Under the pieces are notes generated by a model that saw nothing but the letters and a program-made list of their open reading frames with translations, was not told the origin of the DNA and searched no databases. From Pseudomonas piscis (GTDB taxonomy: Bacteria; Pseudomonadota; Gammaproteobacteria; Pseudomonadales; Pseudomonadaceae), in contig NZ_WHUV01000002.1 in NCBI RefSeq assembly GCF_009380155.1, positions 1,364,001 through 1,428,000 of the forward strand: a stretch of 64,000 nt of DNA. Direction: 5' to 3'. A program made the translations under genes and the position numbers. This document shows, piece after piece, positions 36,704 to 44,984 of this stretch. Each line of letters opens with the position of its first letter. The first letter of the stretch is position 1.

Positions 36704-37111
36704 ATGAACATGCAGAACCCCCATCGAGGCAGCTGCCTGTGTGGCGCCGTGACCTACCAGGTCCACGGTGAACTCAAGGCCGTCACCCACTGCCATTGCC
36801 GCAAGTGCCGCAAGGGCCATGGCGCCGCCTTCGCCACCTATGCCAGCACCCTGCGCGCCCACCTCGCCATCGACGACCCAGGCGCTGCGCTCAAGGCCTA
36901 CGAGTCCTCGCCTGGGGTGCTGCGCCAGTTCTGTGGGCAATGCGGCTCCTCGCTGTTCTGGCACAACGCCGGGGGCCAGTTCGCCGATTGGCTGTCGATC
37001 GCCATCGCCACCCTGGACAGCGCCTTCGCCGCGCCACGGCAGAAGCACCACTGCGTGGCCACGAAAGCCGACTGGCACACCATCACCGATCAATTCCCCC
37101 AGCAGCCATGA
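36704..37111 (+). CDS. GFA-family (glutathione-dependent formaldehyde-activating type) protein
   Basis: A 135-residue zinc protein of the GFA/CENP-V family. The cysteine motifs are GSCLCGAVTY, HCHCRKCRKGHGAAF and FCGQCGSSLFWH, giving the two zinc sites. The family includes the S-hydroxymethylglutathione-forming enzyme, but most bacterial members, like this short form, have unproved activity. ATG 36704 is preferred over the frame start at 36575; ATG 36710 is also possible. Its stop overlaps the next start (ATGA). Confidence 0.85.
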   Translation: MNMQNPHRGSCLCGAVTYQVHGELKAVTHCHCRKCRKGHGAAFATYASTLRAHLAIDDPGAALKAYESSPGVLRQFCGQCGSSLFWHNAGGQFADWLSIAIATLDSAFAAPRQKHHCVATKADWHTITDQFPQQP

Positions 37112-37449
37112 CCCGGGAATTCAGCTATGTCTGGCTGCTGCCGCTGCTGGAGCGTCCCTGGGCCAGGGTCATGGCCGACCTGCCCGGCGCAGTCGGCGAG
37201 CTGAAGATCGATGCACCGCTGCCCGAGCCGCTATCGCTGCGCGAACTGCTGCTCACCGCCCTGGGCTCCGGCTCGCCCTACTGGCCACGGTGTGCGGCCC
37301 AATGGCTGGAACAAGGGTTTCCCCTCGACCACGGGCTCTGTACAAGGCTGCTGGAACTGGTGCATGGGAAAGCCTTCGAGCAGTCCGTCGGCCAGCGCCT
37401 GGGGGCACTGGCCAAGCGCTGGCTGCGCCAGCATCTGCCAACGCCCTAG
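37108..37449 (+). CDS. Small hypothetical protein
   Basis: A 113-residue soluble protein starting in the last codons of the GFA gene, with the ATGA overlap typical of coupling. It has MTREFSYVWLLPLLERPWAR and a middle LRELLLTALGSGSPYWPRCA, ending in a basic helix (FEQSVGQRLGALAKRWLRQH). It is probably all-helical. I do not recognise a family, and the coupling with GFA may be the best clue to its use. Confidence 0.6.
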   Translation: MTREFSYVWLLPLLERPWARVMADLPGAVGELKIDAPLPEPLSLRELLLTALGSGSPYWPRCAAQWLEQGFPLDHGLCTRLLELVHGKAFEQSVGQRLGALAKRWLRQHLPTP

Positions 37450-37468
37450 CGCCGTGCGCTAGCGGGCG
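37442..37468. terminator. Bidirectional hairpin between convergent genes
   Basis: Arms CGCCC-TAGCGC and GCGCTA-GC-GGGCG with a 3-base loop and a 2-base bulge. It spans the stops of both the 113-residue gene (plus) and the SleB-like gene (minus). Confidence 0.6.
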
Positions 37469-38082
37469 GCCACATCCTTGGGCCGGTAGAACAGGAAGCT
37501 GCCGATCTCGACGGTCTTGATGTAGGCCCGGGCCCAATCCGGCGAAGCACTGCGATCGTGAAAGTACAGCGCACCGCCGGTGCGGTCCTTGAGCTGCTGG
37601 TTCAAGGCCTTGCGGGCGATCTCCTTGGCAACGCTGTAGCGCTGTTCTTCTTCCACCTGGTCCGGACGGCCATCGCACCACCAGGAGAACTGGCAAGGGC
37701 TCTTCTGCGAACCCTGCTTGACCACCTCGCATACCGTCCCGGGAAACCCCTCGTGGCCCAGGCGATTGAGTACCACATCGGCCACCGCCTCCATGTCCTC
37801 GGCCTCACCGCCCTTGGCCTCCCAATAGATGGTCCGCGACAGGCAAGTCAGGGCATCGTCCAGTGGTGCCTGGCCCGCCGGATCGACGGCCTGGGCTTCG
37901 CTCTTGCTCAGGGGAGCGGCCTCGGGCGCGGTCTTCGGGCTTTGCTTGTCCGCAGCCTTCTGCTCCAGGGCCTGGGCCTTGTCCTCGGCAGCGGCCCGGA
38001 CTGCCGGCTGCGGCTCGACCGCCCAGGCTGAGATAGTCAAGGGCAGCAAGCAAAAACAGATGATCCTGGCAATCAGGTGCAT
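37459..38082 (-). CDS. SleB-like cell wall hydrolase
   Basis: A 207-residue exported protein. The signal peptide ends near WAV-EP at 22, an Ala/Gln/Lys-rich linker follows (about 25-70), then the Hydrolase_2 (SleB) domain: LSRTIYWEAKGGEAEDMEAV with its Glu, VLNRLGHEGFPGTVCEVV, and SPCQFSWWCDG. The family in spore-formers is a lytic transglycosylase; in Gram-negatives it probably cleaves peptidoglycan. AGGACG lies eight bases before ATG 38082. Confidence 0.88.
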   Translation of the reverse strand: MHLIARIICFCLLPLTISAWAVEPQPAVRAAAEDKAQALEQKAADKQSPKTAPEAAPLSKSEAQAVDPAGQAPLDDALTCLSRTIYWEAKGGEAEDMEAVADVVLNRLGHEGFPGTVCEVVKQGSQKSPCQFSWWCDGRPDQVEEEQRYSVAKEIARKALNQQLKDRTGGALYFHDRSASPDWARAYIKTVEIGSFLFYRPKDVAAR

Positions 38083-38256
38083 GATCGATTCGTCCTGGTG
38101 AACCTTAACCACCCCGCCCCCTCGCGCTGCTGGCAAGTCGGCGGGAGCCATGATGAATCGACCATCGAGCGGCTAAAACATTCCGCGGCCAACCCAGCGC
38201 CGACCACAGAACACTCACACGGTAAAAACCTTGAGCACGACTGGAGCAGCCACTGG

Positions 38257-38277
38257 TAATGATACGAATTCTCATTA
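38257..38277 (+). promoter_or_regulatory. Fur box of iron signalling unit 2
   Basis: TAATGATACGAATTCTCATTA: an AATGA ... TCATT inverted pair around an AT-rich centre, close to the 19-base Fur consensus. It lies 55-75 bases before the sigma factor ATG. Iron-responsive repression is inferred. Confidence 0.7.
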
Positions 38278-38293
38278 AAATAGCCGCCCATTC

Positions 38294-38314
38294 ACGCTGG
38301 TGCCGCACCAGCGT
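38294..38314 (+). promoter_or_regulatory. Leader hairpin of the second ECF sigma gene
   Basis: Perfect 9-base arms ACGCTGGTG and CACCAGCGT with a 3-base loop, 18 bases before ATG 38332 and close to the ribosome site. There is no T-tract. If transcribed, it could affect translation of the sigma gene. Confidence 0.4.
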
Positions 38315-38331
38315 AGCGAGGATCGTGGGCG

Positions 38332-38865
38332 ATGGTGACCGGAGACAACCAACAACGACTCAGCACGCTGTTCGTCGCCCAGCGCGGTGCGTTGATCCGC
38401 ATGCTGTCGCGCGTGGTCGGCTGTTCCAGCCTGGCCGAAGACCTGGCCCAGGAAGCCTACCTGCGGGTGGCCAAGGCCATGAACAGCCGCCCCATCGAGC
38501 ATCTGCAACCGTTTCTCTACCAGACGGCCCAGTACCTGGCTTTCGATCATCTGCGCAACCAGCGCAGCAAGCGCCGTTTCGAATACCAGCTGGGCGACGA
38601 TCGCCAGATCAACCAGGTTCCGACCGCCGCGCCGGGCCCCGATAGCCACGTACAGGGCCAGCAGCAACTGCAATTGCTGCAGCAGGTACTGGCCACCCTG
38701 CCTAAGCGCCAGCAACAAATCCTGGTTTTGCATAAACTGCACGGCCTTTCCCAAGGCGAGATCGCCCAGCGCCTGCAGGTCTCCCTGAGCACGGTGGAAA
38801 AGGACCTGCGCCATGCACTCAACGCCTGCCTCAAGGCCACCGACCGGCACGATCTTGATGACTGA
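38332..38865 (+). CDS. ECF sigma factor, FecI/FpvI-like
   Basis: A 177-residue ECF sigma. Region 2: MLSRVVGCSSLAEDLAQEAY and PFLYQTAQYLAFDHLRNQRS, about residues 22-78. Region 4: LPKRQQQILVLHKLHGLSQG and QRLQVSLSTVEKDLRHAL, about 122-168. It lies under a strong Fur-like box and overlaps the FecR gene by eight bases. It should transcribe the receptor gene 39931-42363 when the ferric siderophore is sensed. Confidence 0.92.
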   Translation: MVTGDNQQRLSTLFVAQRGALIRMLSRVVGCSSLAEDLAQEAYLRVAKAMNSRPIEHLQPFLYQTAQYLAFDHLRNQRSKRRFEYQLGDDRQINQVPTAAPGPDSHVQGQQQLQLLQQVLATLPKRQQQILVLHKLHGLSQGEIAQRLQVSLSTVEKDLRHALNACLKATDRHDLDD

Positions 38866-39829
38866 ACACCCAAGCAACGCCCTGCCCTGCGACGCGGCGC
38901 GAGAACAGGCCAGCGACTGGTTCGCCCAGCGCGAGGCGGTGGCTGGCAACCCACTGCTGCGCCAACGCTTCGAACAATGGCGCAACGCCGACCCACGACA
39001 CGCTGCGGCCTATGAAGCCTTGCAGGCACTGTGGGAGTCCACCTCCTTCGAGCAGGCTCTGGAGCATCTGGCGCTGGATCTGGAGCTACCACCCGCGCCG
39101 CTCCCGGTACGCCGCAAACCCGCCACTGGCCGCTGGCTGGCGGCAGCCGCAGCCTTGTTGCTGATGCTCGGCGCAGGTTGGATCAGCGACTTGCCAATGC
39201 GTTTGCAAGCCGATCACCTGGCTGGAGTGGGCCAGGTGCAGGCATTCGACCTGGCCGACGGCTCCCATGTCGTCCTGGGTAGCCATAGCGCTATCAGCAC
39301 CGCGTTCGACGGCGAGCACAGGCGCATCCGCCTGCTGCGCGGCGAGCTCTATGTCGAAGCCTTTCACGATCCTTCCCGGCCCATGATCATCGACGCCGGC
39401 GACGCCACGGTCACGGTGGTCGGCACGCGCTTCAGCGTCAATCGTCATGACGAGGCCGTCACGGTGGCGGTGCGTGAAGGCCGGGTGCGCCTGGCCAGCG
39501 ACGATGGCGAACAGAGCCTGTTGCAGGCCGGCAACTGGCAACGGCTGGAAGACCGACACCTGCAAGCGTTGAACCCGCAAGGCAGTGAACGGCAGATGGC
39601 CTGGCTCAACGGCCGCTTGTCGTTCCAGGACATGCCGCTGGCCCAGGTGCTGGACGAGCTGCGGCGCTACTACCGGGCACCGATCCTGTTGTTCAACGAT
39701 GCCGCCGCCCAGCAGCAGGTCAGCGGCAACTACCGGCTGGACGATCCGCAAGCGGTCGTCCAGGCCTTGAGCAAGGTCACGGGGACCGAGTTCACCCGCC
39801 TGCCAGGTGGCATCCTGGTGCTCCGCTGA
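38858..39829 (+). CDS. FecR-family anti-sigma/sigma regulator
   Basis: A 323-residue inner-membrane partner of the second sigma factor. The N-terminal DUF4880-type region (EQASDWFAQREAVAGNPLLR) is cytoplasmic, a transmembrane helix lies at about 92-108 (WLAAAAALLLMLGAGW), then the FecR domain (FDLADGSHVVLGSHSAISTA; LRGELYVEAFHDPSRPMII; GTRFSV) and a C-terminal STN-like part (LNGRLSFQDMPLAQVLDEL). Its ATG overlaps the sigma gene end. This order is the surface-signalling layout. Confidence 0.92.
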   Translation: MTEHPSNALPCDAAREQASDWFAQREAVAGNPLLRQRFEQWRNADPRHAAAYEALQALWESTSFEQALEHLALDLELPPAPLPVRRKPATGRWLAAAAALLLMLGAGWISDLPMRLQADHLAGVGQVQAFDLADGSHVVLGSHSAISTAFDGEHRRIRLLRGELYVEAFHDPSRPMIIDAGDATVTVVGTRFSVNRHDEAVTVAVREGRVRLASDDGEQSLLQAGNWQRLEDRHLQALNPQGSERQMAWLNGRLSFQDMPLAQVLDELRRYYRAPILLFNDAAAQQQVSGNYRLDDPQAVVQALSKVTGTEFTRLPGGILVLR

Positions 39830-39930
39830 CACTCCCAAGGCACGCGAGAAAAAAGTTTTACGGCTTTGTCAGGGACAACCCGTCAGGGTGTTTGCTTTTG
39901 CAAATCATTCCTATTTCGTACGGGACTTCC

Positions 39931-42363
39931 ATGCACTTCTCATCCCACATCCCCGCCCGCAGCATCCTGGCGCTAGCCATCTGCCTGGCCTGCGGGCACG
40001 CAGCGGCTGTCGAGCCCGCCAGCACCCCCAGCAAGCAAGAGTCGAACCTGCATAGTTTCTCCATCGCCAGGCAACCCCTGGCCGAGGCCCTGGACCAACT
40101 GAGCACCCAGAGCGGGTTGCAGATCGCCTATTCCTCGCCGATAGCCCAAGGCCTCGAATCACCGGGAGTCAGCGGCAGGATGAGCGCCGAACAGGCACTG
40201 GCCAAGATGCTGGAGGGCACCGGCCTGGGCTTCGAGCGCAATGGCCTCAATGCCGTCCTGCTGACCCGCCTGCCTGCGGTGGAGAAGAGCGTGGAACTGG
40301 GCGCGACCCAGATCATCAGCAACCAACTGGGCACCGTGACCGAGGGCTCCGGCTCCTACACCCCGGGCACCCTGGCCACCGCCACCCGGCTGGTATTGAG
40401 CCCCCGCCAGACCCCGCAATCGGTGAGCGTCATCACCCGCCAGCACATGGAAGATTTCAACCTCAACAACGTCGACGACGTGCTGCGCCACACCCCGGGC
40501 ATCACCGTATCGGCCTACGACACCGACCGGACCAACTACTACGCCCGTGGTTTCTCGATCAACAACTTCCAGTACGACGGCATTCCCTCCACCTCGCGCA
40601 ATGTCGCCTACTCGGCAGGCAACACCCTGAGCGACATGGCGATCTACGACCGGGTCGAAGTGCTCAAGGGCGCCACCGGCCTGCTGACCGGCGCAGGCTC
40701 GCTCGGCGCCACCATCAACCTGGTGCGCAAGAAACCCACCGCCGAATTCAAGGGGCACGCCACCCTGGGCGCGGGCTCCTGGGACAACTATCGCAGCGAG
40801 GTGGATGTCAGCGGCCCGTTGACCGACAGCGGCAATGTCCGTGGTCGTGCCGTTGCCGCCTACCAGGACAAGCAGTCGTTCTTGGACCACTACTCGCGCA
40901 AGACCGAAACCTACTACGGCATCCTCGAGTTCGACCTGTCCCCGGATACGATGCTGACCGTGGGCGCCGACATGCAGGACAACATTCCCAAGGGCTCCAG
41001 CTGGTCCGGCACCTTCCCGCTGGTCAATTCCAACGGCAGCATCAACAAGATGTCGCGCTCCTACAACAACGGTACGACCTGGAGCGCCTGGGAGCAGTAC
41101 ACCCGCACCGCCTTCGCCATGCTCGAACATGACCTGGGCGATGGCTGGGTCACCAAGCTGCAACTGGACCACAAGATCAACAGCTACCATGCCGAGCTGG
41201 GCTCGATCCAGTTCGACCAGCCCCAGGCCGATGGCAGCGCCGAGATCAACGGCCAGAAGTACACCGGCGAAACCAAGAGCACCTCCGCCGATCTCTATGC
41301 CAGCGGGCCGTTCAGCCTGTTCGGGCGCGACCATGAGCTGGTGCTGGGCGGTTCGATCAGCACGTCACGCTGGCAAGGCAAAGGTTACTGGGCGCCGGTC
41401 TGGCCCCAGGGCAACAAGGTGGATTTCTACAACTGGAAGGGCCACCTGTCCCGCCCCATCTGGCAGGCTCCGGCGCAGATTACCGACGACACCACGCGCC
41501 AGACTGGCGCCTACCTGACCACCCGCCTGAACCTGCTGGACGACCTGAACGTCATCCTCGGCGGGCGCGTGGTCAACTATCACCAGACCGGCCTGACCCC
41601 GTCGTACCGGGAAAGCGGGCGCTTCGTCCCCTATGCCGGGATCATCTATGACCTCAACGAGAACTTCTCGGCATACGCCAGCTACACCGATATCTTCATG
41701 CCCCAGGAGAGCTTCAACAAGGACAGGGAGCAGAAGCTTTTGGAGCCGGATGAAGGCCAGAACTACGAGCTGGGCCTGAAGGGAGAATTCTTCGAAGGCC
41801 GGTTGAACAGCAGCCTGGCCTACTTCGAGATACGCGAGAACAACCGGCCGATCTCCGACGACGCCTACAACAACCTGACCCCCACCCCGAGCAACTATGC
41901 CTACAAGGGGTCCAAGGCGGTCACCAAGGGTTACGAGGCGGAGATTTCCGGTGAGTTGAGCCCAGGCTGGCAGGTCCAGGCCGGCTACACCCACAAAGTG
42001 GTACGCGATGACAAAGGCGACAAACTCTCAACCTTCGAACCCGAGGACCAGGTCAACCTGTACACCACCTACAAGCTCAAGGGCGACCTGGACAAGTTGA
42101 CCGTCGGCGGCGGCCTGCGCTGGCAGAGCAAAGGCTGGTACTCGATCTACAACAAGCCACTGGACCGCAACCAGGACATCACCCAGTCATCCTACTGGCT
42201 GGTGGACCTGATGACCCGCTACCAGATCACCGACAGCCTGTCGGCGACCCTGAACGTCAACAATATCTTCGACAAGTCCTACTACACCAACGTCGGTTTC
42301 TATAACTCGGCCGCCTACGGTGAACCGCGCAACTTCATGCTCAGCACCCGCTGGGACTTCTAA
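39931..42363 (+). CDS. TonB-dependent siderophore receptor (FpvA/FhuE-like transducer)
   Basis: An 810-residue outer-membrane receptor. The signal peptide ends near AAA-VEP at 29. The STN signalling domain runs about 40-115 (FSIARQPLAEALDQLSTQSG), then the plug with RQTPQSVSVITRQHMEDFNL and DRVEVLKGATGLLTGAGSLG, and a barrel ending FMLSTRWDF. FQYDGIPS, just before the plug's loop, is common in FpvA/FhuE/FoxA types, so a hydroxamate or pyoverdine-like siderophore is a reasonable ligand. ATG 39931 is used; a TTG at 39892 would add non-signal residues. Confidence 0.92.
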   Translation: MHFSSHIPARSILALAICLACGHAAAVEPASTPSKQESNLHSFSIARQPLAEALDQLSTQSGLQIAYSSPIAQGLESPGVSGRMSAEQALAKMLEGTGLGFERNGLNAVLLTRLPAVEKSVELGATQIISNQLGTVTEGSGSYTPGTLATATRLVLSPRQTPQSVSVITRQHMEDFNLNNVDDVLRHTPGITVSAYDTDRTNYYARGFSINNFQYDGIPSTSRNVAYSAGNTLSDMAIYDRVEVLKGATGLLTGAGSLGATINLVRKKPTAEFKGHATLGAGSWDNYRSEVDVSGPLTDSGNVRGRAVAAYQDKQSFLDHYSRKTETYYGILEFDLSPDTMLTVGADMQDNIPKGSSWSGTFPLVNSNGSINKMSRSYNNGTTWSAWEQYTRTAFAMLEHDLGDGWVTKLQLDHKINSYHAELGSIQFDQPQADGSAEINGQKYTGETKSTSADLYASGPFSLFGRDHELVLGGSISTSRWQGKGYWAPVWPQGNKVDFYNWKGHLSRPIWQAPAQITDDTTRQTGAYLTTRLNLLDDLNVILGGRVVNYHQTGLTPSYRESGRFVPYAGIIYDLNENFSAYASYTDIFMPQESFNKDREQKLLEPDEGQNYELGLKGEFFEGRLNSSLAYFEIRENNRPISDDAYNNLTPTPSNYAYKGSKAVTKGYEAEISGELSPGWQVQAGYTHKVVRDDKGDKLSTFEPEDQVNLYTTYKLKGDLDKLTVGGGLRWQSKGWYSIYNKPLDRNQDITQSSYWLVDLMTRYQITDSLSATLNVNNIFDKSYYTNVGFYNSAAYGEPRNFMLSTRWDF

Positions 42364-42368
42364 GCCTT

Positions 42369-42400
42369 GGCCCTGTCGGACAATGGCATCCGGCAGGGCC
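42369..42400. terminator. Hairpin between convergent receptor and Nudix genes
   Basis: Arms GGCCCTGTCGGA and TCCGGCAGGGCC (one G-T pair) with an 8-base loop, five bases after the receptor stop and 20 before the Nudix stop. No T-tract. Confidence 0.6.
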
Positions 42401-42419
42401 TGTCGCGGCCTCACTGCAC

Positions 42420-42866
42420 TCAGTCGAGCAGACCGGCCTGCTTGAGCAACTGCTCCAGCCCCTGGGGCACCAGGGGCGCTTGCGGGCCGAAGCTCGAACT
42501 GTCGTGCCAGCTGACGGTGAAGCCCATGCCGTCGGTTTCCTCGCCGTGCAACTGGCCACGGGAGTAGACACTGGCATCGTCGAAGCGTGCGTCATACACT
42601 TGGACGATTTCGTGCCCGGGCTTGCCCAGGTAGGTGAACAGGTTCTCCAGGGTACCCAGCAGGCGCAGCTGGCTGATGGACAGGCCGAGCTCTTCCTCCA
42701 CCTCGCGGCGGATGGCCTGGTCGCTGCGCTCGCCGAACTCGATGCCGCCACCCACCGGGCGGAACACCGTCTGCTGCTGATGGGGGTCGTCGAACTGATG
42801 GACCAGGATCTTGCCCTGGTGATGGAAGACACAAAGCGCCAGGGCGCGGATACGCGGTTCAGCCAT
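42420..42866 (-). CDS. Nudix hydrolase
   Basis: A 148-residue Nudix protein with the intact Nudix box GGGIEFGERSDQAIRREVEE followed by ELG, at about residues 39-61, coordinating magnesium. The fold begins RIRALALCVFHHQGKILVHQ. These enzymes cleave nucleoside diphosphates linked to another group; the substrate of this one is unknown. ATG 42866 is preferred to 42902, which lies just two bases from the neighbouring stop. It heads a minus-strand gene run. Confidence 0.88.
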   Translation of the reverse strand: MAEPRIRALALCVFHHQGKILVHQFDDPHQQQTVFRPVGGGIEFGERSDQAIRREVEEELGLSISQLRLLGTLENLFTYLGKPGHEIVQVYDARFDDASVYSRGQLHGEETDGMGFTVSWHDSSSFGPQAPLVPQGLEQLLKQAGLLD

Positions 42867-42901
42867 GGGAAAATCCGTTTGCCGGGGGAAAAAGCGCGGC
42901 A

Positions 42902-43312
42902 TTAGAGCATGGGCGCCGACATCTCGGCCAGGACCTCCCCGGCGAACCTTCGCAATTGCTCCGGGCTGAGCAGCAGCGAGGCGTTGACGTGCCAGTCGCT
43001 GGCGTCATCCGCGGTCGACCACAGGCTGACCTTGAGCATCCGCAACGGCTGCCAGTCGGCGCCGGCCGTCACTTGCAAGGCCAGGTCAAGGCACGCCGAG
43101 CGCCATTGCAACGGCTCCTCAGGCAACACTTGCGCCGCTTGCAGAAAAAACTCGGCCAACCCGACACAGCCCTCCAGGGGTTCGTGGACGATACGAATAT
43201 GGGCCTGGAAGCCGCTGCCCCGCAGGCCAACGTCGAGCAACGGGCAGACGCCGCCCTCCTCGGCGGCGATGGACAATTGCAGCCCATCGTCCTGGGCCAC
43301 CACCGCACTCAT
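42902..43312 (-). CDS. Hypothetical protein co-encoded with DUF2442-DUF4375 gene
   Basis: A 136-residue soluble protein, starting MSAVVAQDDGLQLSIAAEEG. It is rich in beta strands (QLSIAAEEGGVCPLLDVGLR; SGFQAHIRIVHEPLEGCVGL) in the first half and has a C-terminal stretch containing WHVNASLLLSPEQLRRFAGE. Its ATG (43312) overlaps the stop of the DUF2442-DUF4375 gene by four bases (ATGA), so the pair is coupled. Size and composition recall an immunity-like or chaperone-like partner; I have no family assignment. Confidence 0.55.
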   Translation of the reverse strand: MSAVVAQDDGLQLSIAAEEGGVCPLLDVGLRGSGFQAHIRIVHEPLEGCVGLAEFFLQAAQVLPEEPLQWRSACLDLALQVTAGADWQPLRMLKVSLWSTADDASDWHVNASLLLSPEQLRRFAGEVLAEMSAPML

Positions 43313-43950
43313 TCGCAGGCCGGCGGGTAGAAATGGCTGGCCGCCAGCGCCGGCACTTCTTCCAGCGCCGTCCACAATTGCTCGTCCAGTTCGCCACCGA
43401 TCAGCTCATGCTGCTCATCGCTGAGCCGCTCGGGAATATCCCACAGGCGCTCCAACGGCGGATGGGCCTGCAGATCGCCGATCGTCTGCCGCTGGCGTTC
43501 CACCACCGCCCTGGCCCGGGTCGCACCCAATGCCTGGAGTGCGTCCAGCGCCAACTGGTAGCTGCGCTCGCCCCAGTTGCAGAAAAACTGCAGGAAACCA
43601 CCGTTGTAGCCATCTGCCTCCAGGCGCCACAGGGCGACGATGGCCTGGTCCCGCTCAGGCAGGCGCTCCAGGTCCCAATCCAGCGCCTGCAGGCGCGCCA
43701 TGGACTGCTCGCACACATGCTCCCAGATCCAGTCGGCGCCCTCGATCTCCAGCCCCTGCTCACCTAGTCCGGGCCACAGCACCGAGCTGCCCTGGGGCGC
43801 GATCCGCCAGGCCTGGCGCTGCTGCGCCGAGGCCTCCTGCAAGCGGCCATAACGCCCGAGGGATTGGCGCAGCAGCAAGCCATCGGCCCAGCCGAGACAG
43901 AGCCGGTCCGCTTCGAAAGCGACGTGGATGATGGGATTGGCGTTGGACAA
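43309..43950 (-). CDS. DUF2442-DUF4375 (DMP19-like) two-domain protein
   Basis: A 213-residue protein. Residues 1-80 resemble DUF2442 (VAFEADRLCLGWADGLLLRQ, LQEASAQQRQAWRIAPQGSS). Residues 95-213 fit DUF4375, also called DMP19-like (RDQAIVALWRLEADGYNGGF, LQFFCNWGE). Neisseria DMP19, of the DUF4375 type, mimics DNA and titrates a repressor. Many DUF4375 and DUF2442 genes lie in immunity or toxin-antitoxin regions. Function here is not known. Coupled to the 136-residue gene behind it. Confidence 0.65.
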   Translation of the reverse strand: MSNANPIIHVAFEADRLCLGWADGLLLRQSLGRYGRLQEASAQQRQAWRIAPQGSSVLWPGLGEQGLEIEGADWIWEHVCEQSMARLQALDWDLERLPERDQAIVALWRLEADGYNGGFLQFFCNWGERSYQLALDALQALGATRARAVVERQRQTIGDLQAHPPLERLWDIPERLSDEQHELIGGELDEQLWTALEEVPALAASHFYPPACE

Positions 43951-44105
43951 GGCAGACCTTCCTGGCAGTGGTTTCGATCAAAGACCGGGGGCGTTGCCCC
44001 GGGATGCTTCTACACCCATCCGCCGCACGGTGTCACCCTGCATAGGCTGCAAATACCCTTGGCTCGCGTGATCTGGAACCGCTATAAAACACGACCACAC
44101 CCAGG

Positions 44106-44480
44106 ATGCTTGCAGTGTTCACCAGACTGATCGACCAGGAACTGCATCTCTACGGCAGTCCTGGCGAGTTCAATGCCATAGCCCGCGCCATTCGCAAAGA
44201 CTGCCGTCAGGCTTTTGCCCTGGAGCCCGAACCTGCGCAACTCGTCAGCCTGATCCTGCGCTGCGGTGGACACCAGGACAGCATTCGCATCGAAGGGGAC
44301 AGCCTCTACATCCATTTTACCCAGGCCACCAAGAACCGCCTTTGGACACACTTTTCGATGCCCCAGGAAACACCCCCGGGAGCGATGTTCTTCATCGACC
44401 GGTGCCAGGGTCATGTACCTGCTTTCGGCGATGACTGCTTGAGCCTGGTACTGCACGTCAACGCAACGCCCCCTACCTGA
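44106..44480 (+). CDS. Small protein, possible Imm32-like immunity protein
   Basis: A 124-residue soluble protein. The opening DQELHLYGSPGEFNAIARAI resembles the first strand and helix of Imm32-like proteins (hydrophobic-charged strand, then GxPxxF/L...IA/LA). The rest has alternating strands, ending SLVLHV. The match is from pattern memory and is weak. It begins 155 bases from the divergent DUF4375 gene and is followed 24 bases later by the cREC gene on the same strand. Confidence 0.45.
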   Translation: MLAVFTRLIDQELHLYGSPGEFNAIARAIRKDCRQAFALEPEPAQLVSLILRCGGHQDSIRIEGDSLYIHFTQATKNRLWTHFSMPQETPPGAMFFIDRCQGHVPAFGDDCLSLVLHVNATPPT

Positions 44481-44504
44481 AACCAGCCGAGACACCCCTG
44501 CCCG

Positions 44505-44801
44505 ATGAAAATCTACCTCGACGATGAACGCCAGACGCCCGAAGGCTGGGTGCGGACCTACTGGCCGGACGAAGTCATTGCCTTGCTCAAGGCCGGTGGC
44601 GTCAGTGAAATCAGCCTCGACCACGACCTGGGCGACGACGAACGCGGCACTGGCTACGACGTGATCCTGTGGATCGAGGAAGCCGTGGCCTTGCAGGGTT
44701 TTCGCCCGCCACGGATCAAGGTGCACTCAGCCAATGCCTCGGCCGTGGAGAAAATGCAGGCCGGAGTCCGCTCGATACAGCGGCTGGCAGCCGGGCAGTA
44801 A
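44505..44801 (+). CDS. cREC (cyclic-phosphate processing) receiver-domain protein
   Basis: A 98-residue protein that is one receiver-like domain: MKIYLDDERQTPEGWVRTYW, EISLDHDLGDDERGTGYDVI, and KVHSANASAVEKMQAGVRSI. The LDHDLGDD loop with its acidic cluster and the HSAN motif near residue 79 are the hallmark of the cREC family, which comparative genomics has linked to cyclic-phosphate RNA ends. No histidine kinase or RNA ligase lies beside it. It is possibly co-transcribed with the preceding small gene. Confidence 0.75.
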   Translation: MKIYLDDERQTPEGWVRTYWPDEVIALLKAGGVSEISLDHDLGDDERGTGYDVILWIEEAVALQGFRPPRIKVHSANASAVEKMQAGVRSIQRLAAGQ

Positions 44802-44984
44802 CCGTAGGCTCTTGAGTGGCGCTAGCGACAGCCCCACGGACCTCTTCCCACTGGATAGCGGCGCCCCTGCCCCTCTCAGGGCGGCGCCAGGCCTCAATGA
44901 GCGCCACCACAGCGGGCGCCGCTTGCACATGTCCATCGGTCGAATCTGGCACGCCAGGGTTCCACCACCGGCAGCACCTGGGCT

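Noticed and set aside
39840..39930. A PvdS- or FecI-type promoter before the second receptor
   Set aside because: CAAAT and CGT elements occur, but their spacing (11 bases) does not match the known 16-base arrangement, so no promoter was called.
44106..44480. Firm assignment of this gene as an Imm32 immunity protein
   Set aside because: Only the first strand and helix look similar. It is left as a possibility with low confidence.
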